Shown: positions 30,304 to 38,843 of the stretch, piece by piece
Layout: each line of letters opens with the position of its first letter
Position numbering within the stretch: position 1 is the stretch's first letter
Source: Streptomyces sp. NBC_00377
GTDB lineage: Bacteria > Actinomycetota > Actinomycetes > Streptomycetales > Streptomycetaceae
Length of the DNA stretch: 64,000 nucleotides
Assembly (NCBI RefSeq): GCF_036075115.1
Contig: NZ_CP107958.1
Span: forward strand, 4,278,001 to 4,342,000
Direction: 5' to 3'
Position numbers and translations under genes: made by a program
The notes under the pieces: model-generated
What the model was told of the DNA's origin: nothing
Database searches by the model: none
What the model saw: only the letters and a program-made list of their open reading frames with translations

Positions 30304-30519
30304 TCAGGCCGCGTCGGCCTCCATGCGCTCGCGCAGGCTGCGCGGGCGCATGTCCGTCCAGACCTCGGCGATCCGGGAGAGGCACTGCTCGCGGGTGCCC
30401 TCGGTGCCCTCGGCGGTCCAGCCGGCGGGCAGATCGCGCTCGGCCCACCAGATCGAGTACTGGTCCTCGTCGTTGCGGACGACGCGGTAGGTGCGGTCGT
30501 CGTTCAGCTCGGTCGCCAT
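30304..30519 (-). CDS. MbtH-like protein
   Basis: This 71-residue protein has the family's hallmark residues: NDEDQYSIWW near the N-terminus, LPAGW, and a WTDMRPRSLRERM segment near the C-terminus. MbtH proteins bind NRPS adenylation domains and support their folding and activity. It lies 79 bp upstream of the first NRPS gene, where it would be co-transcribed with it. The length and motifs are complete. Confidence 0.95.
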   Translation of the reverse strand: MATELNDDRTYRVVRNDEDQYSIWWAERDLPAGWTAEGTEGTREQCLSRIAEVWTDMRPRSLRERMEADAA

Positions 30520-30536
30520 GTCTGCTCCTTGGAAGG

Positions 30537-30855
30537 GTGATCGGGCGGACGCCCGGTGGCGGGGTGGTGCTGGTGGTGCGAGTGGTGCGGTGAGGCGAGT
30601 GGTGCAGTGGTGCGGGTGGCACGGTGGGGCGAGTGGGGCGGTGGGGCGCCTGTGCGGTGGTCCGGCTGGGGCGGTGGTCCGGCGTGGTGCGGCCGGGGGC
30701 CGTGGGGCAGTGGGGCGAGTGGCGCGGTGGGGCGAGTGGTGCGCCTGTGCGGTGGTCCGGCTGGGGCGGTGGTGCGGCCGGGGGCTGTGGGGCAGCTGGG
30801 GGCTGTGGGGCAGCTGGGGCCGTGGGGCGAGCGCGCGCGTGGTGGGGGTGCGGGC
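30537..30855. repeat. G-rich degenerate repeat tract between mbtH-like gene and Dap genes
   Basis: This 319-bp gap holds no convincing gene. The plus strand is almost entirely made of short GTGGTGCG / GTGGGGCG / GGCTGGGG units. It includes a 33-bp stretch (from about 30647) repeated exactly about 95 bp downstream, and a GGGGGCTGTGGGGCAGCT block repeated in tandem near 30780-30815. The transcript of the operon would be C-rich here and the template strand could form G-quadruplexes. Open frames in this tract are low-complexity shadows. Confidence 0.7.
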
Positions 30856-31857
30856 TCAGGCGGTCGGCGGGGGCAGGAAGCCGTCGACCCGTACTCCCAG
30901 GCCCTTGGCTGCCGCCACGTCGTGCACGAAGGCGGCGAGGGCCATGTCGAGCACCCCGAGCCCGAAGGGCGAGAAGACCGTCGTGCGGCCCGGGACGCGG
31001 ACGAACTCCCTCTCACCGGTGAGCAGTTCACCGATCGAGGCGTCGATGAAGTCGCGGTTGCCGGTGAGCTGCTCCGCCAGGTGCGGCGAGGTGCGCTCGC
31101 GGCACACGTGGTCGGCGTCGTCGACGATGTTGTGGGCGCCGAGCAGCGCCTCGGGGCGCAGGTCGCGCAGCGAGACGTGCAGCACCAGCGAGCCGGGCCG
31201 CACCGCGTCGAGGCCGGTGTGCGGCACGCCCGCCGTGGTCGCGAAGGAGATCAGCGGGTGCGCGCCGAGGGCCTCGTCGAGCGAGTCGGCGTACGCGATC
31301 CGCAGCCCGGGCGCCTCGGCTGCGACCCGCCCGGCGAACTCCTCGGCGCGGGGCCGTGCCCGGTCGTACAGCGTGACCTCGGTCAGCTCCGGCAGCACCG
31401 CCCGCAGATGGCGCAGGATCTCGTGGTTGATGACACCGCAGCCGATCAGCGCGACCCCGGTCGGACGCGCCTCGCGGGTCAGCAGCTCGGCGGCGAGCGC
31501 GGCACCGGCCGCGGTGCGCCTGGCGGAGATCACCGAACCCTCGACCAACGCCTCGGGATGGCCCGTGGCCAGTGAGTTGAGCAGGATCGCGGCGCTGGCG
31601 CGCTGGAGTCCCGACTCGATGTTCGCCGGGAAGGACGAGATCCACTTCATGCCCGCCACGGGGCGATCGCCGCCGCGGTAGGCCGGCAGGCCGATGATGC
31701 GGTCCCGGTCGTGTCCCGGGAAGCGCAGGAAGACGGAGTGCGGGACCGCGGTCTGCCCGGCGGCGTGCAGCCGGTAGGCCTCGGCGACGGTGCGGACATT
31801 GTCCGCCTCGCGGCCGTCGAGGATGCTCTCCACATCGGCGTGCCGGATGACGATCAT
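30856..31857 (-). CDS. SbnB-like N-(2-amino-2-carboxyethyl)-L-glutamate dehydrogenase (Dap synthesis)
   Basis: This 333-residue member of the ornithine cyclodeaminase/mu-crystallin family has a Rossmann NAD motif GVALIGCGVINHEIL near residue 138 and the GMKWISSFP segment near 69 typical of SbnB. In the staphyloferrin B pathway SbnB oxidatively cleaves N-(1-amino-1-carboxy-2-ethyl)-glutamate to L-2,3-diaminopropionate and 2-oxoglutarate. It follows the SbnA-like gene by 7 bp, and the pair is the usual signature of Dap supply for NRPS products. Length is normal for the family (about 330-340). Confidence 0.88.
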   Translation of the reverse strand: MIVIRHADVESILDGREADNVRTVAEAYRLHAAGQTAVPHSVFLRFPGHDRDRIIGLPAYRGGDRPVAGMKWISSFPANIESGLQRASAAILLNSLATGHPEALVEGSVISARRTAAGAALAAELLTREARPTGVALIGCGVINHEILRHLRAVLPELTEVTLYDRARPRAEEFAGRVAAEAPGLRIAYADSLDEALGAHPLISFATTAGVPHTGLDAVRPGSLVLHVSLRDLRPEALLGAHNIVDDADHVCRERTSPHLAEQLTGNRDFIDASIGELLTGEREFVRVPGRTTVFSPFGLGVLDMALAAFVHDVAAAKGLGVRVDGFLPPPTA

Positions 31858-31864
31858 GGGGAAT

Positions 31865-32848
31865 TCAGTCCTTCCAGAGATGGGAGACCTCGCCGAAATT
31901 CCGGCGCACCCAGTCGTCGGAATAGATGGTGTCGAGATAGCGGTCGCCGCCGTCGGGGAAAATGAGCACGCAGTTCGAACCGTCCGGAATGCGCTCCGCG
32001 TATTTCCGCAGGGCCGCGACCGTCGCCCCGGACGAACCGCCGGCCAGGATCGCCTCGCGGGCGACGAGCCTGCGGCAGGCCGCGACGCATTCGAGGTCGG
32101 AGATGTGGACCACGTCGTCGGCGGCCTGGGGGTCCATCAGCGGCGGCACCACGGAGGCGCCGTGCCCGGGGATGAGCCGTGCCGTCGATTCGAGCCCGAA
32201 GATCGCGCTGCCCAGGGCGTCGACGGCGACGACCGTGGTGCCGAGACCCTCGTCCTGGATGTGGTCGGCGCAGCCCTTGAGAGTGCCGAAGGTCGAGACC
32301 GAGGCGAAGAGATAGTCGACCCGGCCGTCCAGGGACCGGGCTATCTCCCGCATGGTGACCTCGTGGGCGCGCGGGTTGAGGGGGTTGGCGTACTGGTTGG
32401 GCCAGAACGCGTTGGCGGTGCCCGCGACCAGCTCGCGCACCCTGCGCAGACGGGCCGGCAGATACTCGCCGGTGGCCGTGTCCCGCTCGGTGATGACCTC
32501 GACCTCGGCGCCGAAGGCGTTGAGGATGGCGAGGTTCTGACCGGTGGTCTTGCCGTCGACCACGCAGATGAAGCGCAGTCCGAAGTAGCGGCAGACCTGC
32601 GCGAGTCCGACGGCGAGATTGCCGGAACTGGACTCGACTACGACGGACTCGCCCGGCCGCAGTTCACCGCTGCTTACCGCGTCGACGAGCATTCTCAGCG
32701 CCGACCGGTCCTTGATGCTGCCGCCCGGGTTGAATCGCTCGACCTTGGCGTAGACCTTGGACCCGAAGCCGGGCAGCAGGTTTTCCATGTGGACCAGGGG
32801 GGTGTTCCCGATGGTCGACAGAATTCCTGAGTACGGTTTCTCGGGCAC
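31865..32848 (-). CDS. SbnA-like PLP-dependent N-(2-amino-2-carboxyethyl)-L-glutamate synthase (Dap synthesis)
   Basis: This 327-residue cysteine-synthase-family enzyme carries the PLP lysine in FNPGGSIKDRSA near residue 46, the substrate loop ESSSGNLAVG near 94, and a glycine-rich phosphate loop (VSTFGTLKG) near 185. The ESSSGNL form, instead of the ExTSGNTG of true O-acetylserine sulfhydrylases, is typical of SbnA, which joins O-phospho-L-serine to L-glutamate. It is the first gene of the large operon that runs SbnA, SbnB, MbtH, two NRPSs, carbamoyltransferase, exporter and thioesterase. A CTAT-N7-CTAT element lies 67-84 bp upstream. Confidence 0.88.
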   Translation of the reverse strand: MPEKPYSGILSTIGNTPLVHMENLLPGFGSKVYAKVERFNPGGSIKDRSALRMLVDAVSSGELRPGESVVVESSSGNLAVGLAQVCRYFGLRFICVVDGKTTGQNLAILNAFGAEVEVITERDTATGEYLPARLRRVRELVAGTANAFWPNQYANPLNPRAHEVTMREIARSLDGRVDYLFASVSTFGTLKGCADHIQDEGLGTTVVAVDALGSAIFGLESTARLIPGHGASVVPPLMDPQAADDVVHISDLECVAACRRLVAREAILAGGSSGATVAALRKYAERIPDGSNCVLIFPDGGDRYLDTIYSDDWVRRNFGEVSHLWKD

Positions 32849-32914
32849 GGTTGTCCCTTCGTGGCAGGCACTGTCGGAAACCTTCGACCTGACACTCGAA
32901 TTCTGTGCGGGACC

Positions 32915-32932
32915 GCTATACCCCCCCTATAA
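32915..32932 (-). promoter_or_regulatory. CTAT-N7-CTAT element upstream of the Dap/NRPS operon
   Basis: The plus strand reads GCTATACCCCCCCTATAA, with CTAT cores 11 bp apart. In the direction of transcription it is TTATAGGGGGGGTATAGC. It lies 67-84 bp before the SbnA-like start and downstream of the terminator that isolates this operon from the MMPL gene, so a promoter for the 30 kb NRPS operon must lie in this ~115-bp interval. The factor that binds it is not known; the cluster's LuxR protein is the local candidate. Confidence 0.6.
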
Positions 32933-32964
32933 GGGGCGGACCGGCCCGCGGGCCGGTCCACAGG

Positions 32965-33006
32965 AAGGAGCCGGGGTACGCCCGTCGCGGCGTACCCCGG
33001 CTCCTT
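32965..33006. terminator. Perfect inverted-repeat terminator after the MMPL gene
   Basis: Positions 32965-32982 and 32989-33006 are an 18-bp perfect inverted repeat (arms beginning AAGGAGCCGGGG) around a 6-nt loop. It begins 11 bp after the stop of the MMPL exporter gene. Long GC-rich hairpins without a strong U-tract are the normal form of terminator in Streptomyces. The symmetry means it could block transcription from either strand. It separates the exporter from the NRPS operon. Confidence 0.85.
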
Positions 33007-33016
33007 GTTCTCGCCG

Positions 33017-35326
33017 TCAGCGGGTGCGGGACCCGGGTCCGGCGGGCACCTGCTCGGCGACCGTCGGCTGCGGCGCGCGGACCGCGTCCGGGGCCGCCGG
33101 CGCGGGAGCGGGCTCGTCGCTGCCCTCCAGGCTGACGCCCGGCAGGAGGCGCAGGGCCCGCGGCATCTTCCAGGTGGCGTCGCCGAACATGGTCAGCGCG
33201 GCCGGCAGCAGCACTCCGCGCACGATCGTGGCGTCGATGAGCACGGCCGTCGCGAGCCCGACGCCCACCATCTTGAAGTCGATGGCGGAGAGTGTGGCGA
33301 AGACCGAGAACACCGCGATCATCACGGCGGCGGCGCTGGTGACGACGCCCGCGCTCTTGGTGATGCCCTCCACCACGGCCTGCTTGGTGGACAGGCCCCG
33401 GCCTCGGTACTCACGCACCCGGCTGAGGATGAACACGTGGTAGTCCATGCTCAGCCCGAACAGGGTGACGAACATGAACAGCGGCAGCCAGCTGACCACC
33501 GCGCCGTAGGAGCGGAAGTCCAGGAGCGAGGACAGGTGCCCGTCCTGGAAGACCAGGGTCAGGACGCCGTAGGCCGCGCCGATCGACAGCAGGTTGAGGA
33601 CGATCGACACGATGGGGATCACCAGCGACCGGAAGGCGGCCGCGAGCAGCACGAACGCGAGGACGATCACGAAGCCGAAGACCCAGGGGGCGCTGCCGTC
33701 GAGCGCCGAGTTGAAGTCCTCCTGCTTGGCGGTGTCGCCGGCGACCGCGAACTCCAGGCCGTCGACCTTGCCGAAGGAGGCGGGCAGTGCCGTGTCGCGC
33801 AGTTCCTTCAGGGCGGCCACCGACTCGGCGTTCTTGCCGTCACCGGCGAGCGGCACCCGGACCACCATGAGCTTGCCGCCGGGGATGAGGCTGGCCTCTA
33901 CGGGCTCCATCAGCTTGCCGCCGCTGTCGGCGACCTGCTCCTTGAGGGCGCCGATCGCGGACTTGACCGCGGCCCCGTCCAGATCCGTGCCGCGCACGAC
34001 GACCTCGGCCGGCTGGGTGTCGACCGGGAACGCCTTCTCGACCCGCTCGAGGGCCTGCAACGCCGGTACGTCGGTGGGCAGCCGGTGCTTGAGGTCGGGG
34101 TCGGAGAGCTTCATACCGAGCGCGGGCACGGCGAGCAGGGCCAGGGCCAGGGCGCCGACCGCGGCCCAGACGACGGGGGCCTTGACGACCTGGCGCACGA
34201 CCGCGCCCCACACCCGGGAGTCCTTGACCACGGTGCGGCGGGCGCCGAGCCACGGCACCTTCCAGCGGTCGACGCGCTCGCCGAGCGAGGACAGCATGGC
34301 GGGCAGCGCGGTGATGGCGCCGAGCATGGCGATGCCGACGACGGCGATGGTGCCGACGGTCATACCGGTGAAGGTCTCGATGCCGGTGAAGAAGAGTCCG
34401 GCGAGCGCGACCATGACGGTGAGCCCGGAGACCACGACCGCCTTGCCGGAGGTACGGCCCGCGATGATCAGCGCGGTGTCGTTGTCGTGTCCGGCGGCCC
34501 GCTCCTCGCGGGCCCGGCGCAGGTAGAACAGCGAGTAGTCGACGCCCACGGCCATGCCGATCAGGAGCACCACCGAGGGGGTGGAGTCCCCGATCGCGAT
34601 CCACTTGCCGAAGAACGTCAGGAAGCCCATGGCCGCCACGACGGAGACCAGCGAGATCAGGACCGGCAGGCCGGCCGAGACGAGCGAGCCGAAGACGACG
34701 GCGAGGATCACCACGGTGAGCGGGATGGACAGCAGCTCGGCGCGGAGGAAGTCGTCGTCCTGGATCTTGTCGATCGCCTGGCTGACGCTGACCTTGCCGG
34801 TCTGGGTGATGGCGACACCCGGGTGCGTCCTGGCCTGTTCGGCGACGGCCTTCTCCATCGGCTCCATCGAGTAGCCGGTCACGGAGAACCGGACGAGCAG
34901 CGAACGCCCGTCCTCGGACACGAGCTTTCGGGCCGCTTCGGCGCCGTCGGTCGGCGTGACGACGTCGGAGGCCCAGTCGGCGCCGGTCTCGTCCTTGCCG
35001 AGTCCGCGCAGCGCCTGCGCGACGTCCTTGGCGGCCTGCTGCATCCCGGGGTTGGAGGCGTAGGCGGGGTCGCCCGCCTTGGCCTCGATCAGCACGTTCT
35101 CCTGCGGCGGCGAGAACACGGCCGCGTCGTCCAGCATCTTCTGTGCGCGGCCCGTCTCACCGGGCGCGTGCTCGTCGAGGCTGGTGGAGCCCAGGCCCGC
35201 GCCGATCGCGATGATGAGGACAACCAGACCCAGCCAGCCGAAGGCTGCCCGTTTCCGATTTCGGACACTCCAGTGGGTGATCCGTTCGACCAATGGCCGT
35301 CGACCGGCCCCGGCTGCCTGATTCAT
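33017..35326 (-). CDS. MMPL/RND-family membrane exporter
   Basis: This 769-residue protein is built as two repeats, each with one N-terminal membrane helix, a large extracytoplasmic domain and five clustered helices. The first begins near residue 28 and the second near residue 380. MMPL-type signatures are present: GMAVGVDYSLFYLRR near residue 260 and LFGLSMDYHVFILSR near 630, with the membrane Asp-Tyr pairs used for proton coupling in this superfamily. MMPL proteins in actinomycetes export lipids and lipopeptides, so export of an acylated peptide fits. I chose ATG 35326 (MNQAAGAGRRP) with a GAGG site 8 bp upstream; the open frame continues further but into the next gene's region. It is a single-gene unit with its own upstream element and terminator. 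Confidence 0.9.
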   Translation of the reverse strand: MNQAAGAGRRPLVERITHWSVRNRKRAAFGWLGLVVLIIAIGAGLGSTSLDEHAPGETGRAQKMLDDAAVFSPPQENVLIEAKAGDPAYASNPGMQQAAKDVAQALRGLGKDETGADWASDVVTPTDGAEAARKLVSEDGRSLLVRFSVTGYSMEPMEKAVAEQARTHPGVAITQTGKVSVSQAIDKIQDDDFLRAELLSIPLTVVILAVVFGSLVSAGLPVLISLVSVVAAMGFLTFFGKWIAIGDSTPSVVLLIGMAVGVDYSLFYLRRAREERAAGHDNDTALIIAGRTSGKAVVVSGLTVMVALAGLFFTGIETFTGMTVGTIAVVGIAMLGAITALPAMLSSLGERVDRWKVPWLGARRTVVKDSRVWGAVVRQVVKAPVVWAAVGALALALLAVPALGMKLSDPDLKHRLPTDVPALQALERVEKAFPVDTQPAEVVVRGTDLDGAAVKSAIGALKEQVADSGGKLMEPVEASLIPGGKLMVVRVPLAGDGKNAESVAALKELRDTALPASFGKVDGLEFAVAGDTAKQEDFNSALDGSAPWVFGFVIVLAFVLLAAAFRSLVIPIVSIVLNLLSIGAAYGVLTLVFQDGHLSSLLDFRSYGAVVSWLPLFMFVTLFGLSMDYHVFILSRVREYRGRGLSTKQAVVEGITKSAGVVTSAAAVMIAVFSVFATLSAIDFKMVGVGLATAVLIDATIVRGVLLPAALTMFGDATWKMPRALRLLPGVSLEGSDEPAPAPAAPDAVRAPQPTVAEQVPAGPGSRTR

Positions 35327-35375
35327 GATGGTGACCTCGTCGCTAGGGGTGGTGGCTTCACGCTGGCAGCGCCTT

Positions 35376-35393
35376 CTCATAAACGGCCTATAT
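35376..35393 (-). promoter_or_regulatory. Degenerate CTAT-type element upstream of the MMPL gene
   Basis: One half-site is exact (CTATA at 35388-35392) and the half 11 bp away is TCAT rather than CTAT. In the direction of transcription it reads ATATAGGCCGTTTATGAG. It lies about 50-67 bp before the MMPL start, the same relative place as the other elements. It also overlaps a small hairpin, CGGCCT at 35384-35389 with AGGCCG at 35398-35403, which could be a weak terminator for the upstream C-domain gene. Confidence 0.35.
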
Positions 35394-35424
35394 TCCGAGG
35401 CCGCAGGGGTGGAGGGGGCCGCGC

Positions 35425-36801
35425 TCACCAGTCGTCGTACTGGCCGTCGCCCAGGCTCAGCAGTTCCGCGAGCTCGTCGCCCGTGGTCAGCGGGAGGCAC
35501 GAGACGACGGCCGAGGGCTGGTCCACCGCCGCCTCGATCATGCGGGTGCACACCGCGGCGAACCGCTCGACGGTCTCCCGGTCGAACAGCTCGTCGGCGT
35601 AGCGCAGGACGATCGTCAACTCGTCGGCAGAGCTGCGCAGTTCGACGTTGAAGTCGAACTGGCCCTCCATGTGCGGAAGGTCGAGGAGCGACAGCCGAAG
35701 TCCCCCGTACGTGGCTGGTCGTGCCGCGCCGACCAGGCCGGGGACCGGCAGCCGGTCGATGGCGAGCAGCGTCACGGCCATGGCGAACCTGGGTACGGGC
35801 ACGGGGTGGCGCAGCCGTCCGAGGCCGGCGAGCAGTCCCAGGTGCGCCTCGCTCACCGTGTCGCCGATGGTGCTGCCGGGGGCGAAACGGGCGCGCAGGG
35901 CGAGGGAGTTGACGAGATAGCCGACCATGTCGGCGGTGCCCTTGCCGATCCGGCTGGACGCGGGGCAGCCGATGAGGAAGTCGTCGAGTCCGGTGGAGCG
36001 GTGCACGGCGGCCTGGAACGCGCCGAGCAGCAGCGCGAAGGGCGTCACCCCGGCCTCCGCGGCCGCACCGGGCAGCCGGGCGGCGAGGGCAGGGGCGAGC
36101 GGGTGGACGCAGGTCGCGCCGCGCAGCGCCGCGGGACCTGTGGCGGGCCGGTCGGGGGGCAGGGTCGCGGCGGTGGTGCCCTGGCCGAGCCCGGCCCAGT
36201 ACTGCTCGGCGCGGGCGCGGGCGGGGCTGCCGGCGAGCGCCCGTTCCTGTTCGACGTGCAGGCTGTACGGGACGCCGACGGCGGGCAGCGGCACCCCGCC
36301 GAGGGCGTACGCGTCGAGGAGGTCGCGCAGCATCAGCCACTGGCTGGTGGCGTCGCTGGCGATGTGGTGGGCGGCGACCACCAGCGCCGCGTCGGCGGGC
36401 CCGCGGCGCAGCAGCACGACCCGGAAGGGCCAGGCGTCGGTGAGCGCGAACGGCCGGGCGCCGGCCTCGCGGGCGAGCGCGGTCAGCTCCTCGTCCGTGC
36501 TGCCGTGCGCCTCGCGCACCTCGAACGGCACGGTCAGGTCCGGCGCGGGCCGGCGCACCGGCTGCCCGTCCTCCTCCTCGTACACGGAGCTGAGCAGTTC
36601 GTGGCGGCCGGCGAGGGCGGCCACCGAGCGGCGCAGGTTCTCCTCGTCGAGCGGGCTGTGCACCCGCACCCCGAGCACCACGTTGTACGCGGCGCTGCCG
36701 GGGGCGAGCCGGTGCAGGAACCACATGGCTTCCTGGCCCTCGGAGAGCGGGAGCGCGGCGGTACTCGCCCGGCCGGCGGGGCGCGGGGGCGCGGCGGTCA
36801 C
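35425..36801 (-). CDS. Stand-alone NRPS condensation domain (probable lipoinitiation)
   Basis: This 458-residue protein is a single condensation domain. The first core motif (LPLSEGQEAMWFLHRL) is near residue 16, the catalytic motif AAHHIASDATSQW near 146, and conserved later motifs such as DMVGYLVNSLALR lie near 300. The catalytic His is kept but the usual DG is DA. The GTG start overlaps the ACP stop (GTGA). The first NRPS has no C domain before its first A domain, so this protein most likely joins the ACP-bound acyl group to the first PCP-bound amino acid in trans. Its operon (AMP ligase, two dehydrogenases, ACP, C domain) supports this. A chain-releasing or inactive C domain is the alternative. 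Confidence 0.85.
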   Translation of the reverse strand: MTAAPPRPAGRASTAALPLSEGQEAMWFLHRLAPGSAAYNVVLGVRVHSPLDEENLRRSVAALAGRHELLSSVYEEEDGQPVRRPAPDLTVPFEVREAHGSTDEELTALAREAGARPFALTDAWPFRVVLLRRGPADAALVVAAHHIASDATSQWLMLRDLLDAYALGGVPLPAVGVPYSLHVEQERALAGSPARARAEQYWAGLGQGTTAATLPPDRPATGPAALRGATCVHPLAPALAARLPGAAAEAGVTPFALLLGAFQAAVHRSTGLDDFLIGCPASSRIGKGTADMVGYLVNSLALRARFAPGSTIGDTVSEAHLGLLAGLGRLRHPVPVPRFAMAVTLLAIDRLPVPGLVGAARPATYGGLRLSLLDLPHMEGQFDFNVELRSSADELTIVLRYADELFDRETVERFAAVCTRMIEAAVDQPSAVVSCLPLTTGDELAELLSLGDGQYDDW

Positions 36802-37082
36802 TGCCTGGCCAGCTCTTGCGTGAGGTGTGCGGTGATCGCGTCGACCGTCGGGTGGTCCCAGGCCATGGTCGGTTCGACGGCGAGCCCGAAGCGGTCCTCG
36901 ACGTCGCCGCACAGGGTGAGCGCGTAGACCGAGTCGAGGCCGATGTCGACCAGCGGCGCGCCCTCGTCGATCTCCTCGCGGGAGCACTCCAGGTAGAAGG
37001 CGATCCGTTCGACGAGCCAGCCGCGGATGTCGGCGGCGGAGACGGTGCCGGACGCGGTGGGGCCGGTGGACGCAAGGGACAT
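36798..37082 (-). CDS. Acyl carrier protein of the lipoinitiation set
   Basis: This 94-residue carrier protein has the phosphopantetheine serine in VDIGLDSVYALTL near residue 52, followed by a typical helix III region. It is encoded between the dehydrogenase and the stand-alone C domain and overlaps the latter's start. This arrangement matches the ACP partners of fatty acyl-AMP ligases in lipopeptide clusters, where the ligase loads the ACP and the acyl-ACP feeds the first condensation. It is distinct from the two ACPs of the polyketide operon, which have DVDSL and DADSL motifs. Confidence 0.92.
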   Translation of the reverse strand: MSLASTGPTASGTVSAADIRGWLVERIAFYLECSREEIDEGAPLVDIGLDSVYALTLCGDVEDRFGLAVEPTMAWDHPTVDAITAHLTQELARQ

Positions 37083-37112
37083 GGCAGAACTCCCGTGGGA
37101 ACGGCGGACCGC

Positions 37113-38843
37113 TCAGGCGAGCGGCGCGCGGATGAGGTCGAAGGTGCGGTGTTCTTCGTGACGGTGGAGCAGCTCCGCGTGGAGCTCCTCGGCCGCGTCC
37201 CGGGGCGGCGGCCCCGGCTTCAGGCCGAGACGGTCGGCGAGCCGGTGCAGGGCGCAGATCACCCAGGCCGGATCGCGGTGCGGGCCGGCGCCGTGCTGCC
37301 ACACGCCGAGACAGGCCGCGGCGGCGAGCACGTGCGCGTACCGGTCGGCGAGCAGGAACCCCCGGCGCGAGGCGAGCACCGTGCGGTCCCGGGGCGGCAG
37401 TTCGGCGGCGCGGCGCGCGATGCCCCGCAGTTCGCCGGCGAACAGCCGGGCCAGGGCGTCCACCCGGGGGTCGTCGTACTCGGTGTCGGTGACGGCCCGG
37501 CTGAGGGTGTCCTGGCCGCGCGCGTTGAGTTCCAGCCTGCCGAGGTCCAGGGGCGGCAGCGGGTCGCCGGGGCGGAACAGGGCGGCGGGGGGCGCGGCGC
37601 CGGGCCGGAACCAGCCACGAGCCGCGAGCCGCGGCAGCTGCGGCACGATCGTGGCCTGGCAGACGGCGCTGCCGGCATGCGCGAGCGCCACCACGGGCAG
37701 GTCGCGGGCGGCCTTCTGGAAGACGGTGTACGGGCCGGTGCGGACATAGCTGCGGGCGCCGAGCAGCACCGAGAGCCGGTAGGAGGACTCCTGGAGCAGC
37801 TTGGGCACCAGGTACTTCACGGCGGCGGACTGCACGCTGGTCTCGCCCGGCAGCAGATGCAGCGAGCGGGCGCCGACCGTGGCCAGCGCGTCGCTCACCA
37901 GGAGGTCGGCGAAGGCGCCCACCAACGTGGCGCGCGCGTAGGGGAGTTCGGCGACGGGACGGCCGTAGAGCCGGCGTCCGAGCCCGAAGCCGAGCACGGC
38001 CCGCAACTGGGTGTCGCCGACGCCGACGACCATGCCGGGCAGCACACTGCGGGTCACCTGGAAGGCGCGCAGCACGGTCTCCATGGCGTCGCCGGGCGCG
38101 CCGAGAACGGAGTCGGCGGGCACCGGGCAGTCGTCGAACTCGATACCGCCGAGGAGGCAGCCGCGGACGCCCGACGTCGGGTAGCGGACGTCGCGGCGCA
38201 CCGCGCCGGCGGGCAGCCGGTCGAGGTCGACGAGGAGGTGGGAGTGGCTGCGGCTGCCCGGCTCGGCGCCGGTGCGGGCGAACACCACGGCGGCCTCGGC
38301 CCGCGCGACGTTGTTCACGAGCTGCTTGCCGCCCCGCAGCCGCAGGCCCTCGGGCGCGGGGGTGGCGGTGAGGCCGACGCGGGAGAAGTCGCTGCCGTGG
38401 GCGAGTTCGGTGTACGCGGCGACGATGCGGCCGCCAGAGAGCAGGATGTCGGCGGCCCGTCGCTGCTGGGCGGCGGAGCCCGACGCCCAGACGGGCAGTC
38501 CGGCGATGAAGCTGGTGACGCCGTAGCCGATGCCGAGGGAGCAGTCGCGCCGGAAGACGGTGCGCATCAGGTGGGCGAGCCCGTCGGCCTGCGTGAAGCG
38601 GCCGCCCAGGGCGCGCGGCACGAACTCGGCGTTCAGGCCGTATCCGGCGAGCAGCCGCTCGCCCTCTGCGGAGAGTTCGCCGCGTTCGTCCGCGGCGAGC
38701 ACGGCGGCGGCGCCCAGCGGGTTCCCGGGGTCACCGGCGGGCCCGACGAGGCGTTCAAGGGCGGCGGCGCGCACCCGGTGGTCCGGGTCGGCCGCGGTCG
38801 CCCCGGGCGCCTGCCCGGGCGCGTACGTGATCGTCTCGCTCAT
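37113..38843 (-). CDS. Acyl-CoA dehydrogenase-like flavoprotein (second of tandem pair)
   Basis: This 576-residue protein is longer than ordinary acyl-CoA dehydrogenases (about 380-400). It has the family's middle-domain features (AYTELAHGSDFSRVGLTA near residue 140, and KQLVNNVARAEAAVVFARTG) and an extra C-terminal helical region. Paired long dehydrogenases next to an AMP ligase and ACP occur in the ramoplanin and enduracidin clusters, where they are linked to double bonds in the acyl chain. It overlaps the other dehydrogenase gene (ATGA). It probably acts on the ACP-bound acyl group to give an alpha,beta- or conjugated unsaturation. Whether both copies are active cannot be told here. Confidence 0.85.
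   Translation of the reverse strand: MSETITYAPGQAPGATAADPDHRVRAAALERLVGPAGDPGNPLGAAAVLAADERGELSAEGERLLAGYGLNAEFVPRALGGRFTQADGLAHLMRTVFRRDCSLGIGYGVTSFIAGLPVWASGSAAQQRRAADILLSGGRIVAAYTELAHGSDFSRVGLTATPAPEGLRLRGGKQLVNNVARAEAAVVFARTGAEPGSRSHSHLLVDLDRLPAGAVRRDVRYPTSGVRGCLLGGIEFDDCPVPADSVLGAPGDAMETVLRAFQVTRSVLPGMVVGVGDTQLRAVLGFGLGRRLYGRPVAELPYARATLVGAFADLLVSDALATVGARSLHLLPGETSVQSAAVKYLVPKLLQESSYRLSVLLGARSYVRTGPYTVFQKAARDLPVVALAHAGSAVCQATIVPQLPRLAARGWFRPGAAPPAALFRPGDPLPPLDLGRLELNARGQDTLSRAVTDTEYDDPRVDALARLFAGELRGIARRAAELPPRDRTVLASRRGFLLADRYAHVLAAAACLGVWQHGAGPHRDPAWVICALHRLADRLGLKPGPPPRDAAEELHAELLHRHEEHRTFDLIRAPLA

Noticed and set aside
30491..31681. Plus-strand frame of 396 codons over the repeat tract and SbnB gene
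   Set aside because: The first part is translated low-complexity repeat and the rest is antisense of a well-supported SbnB-like gene.
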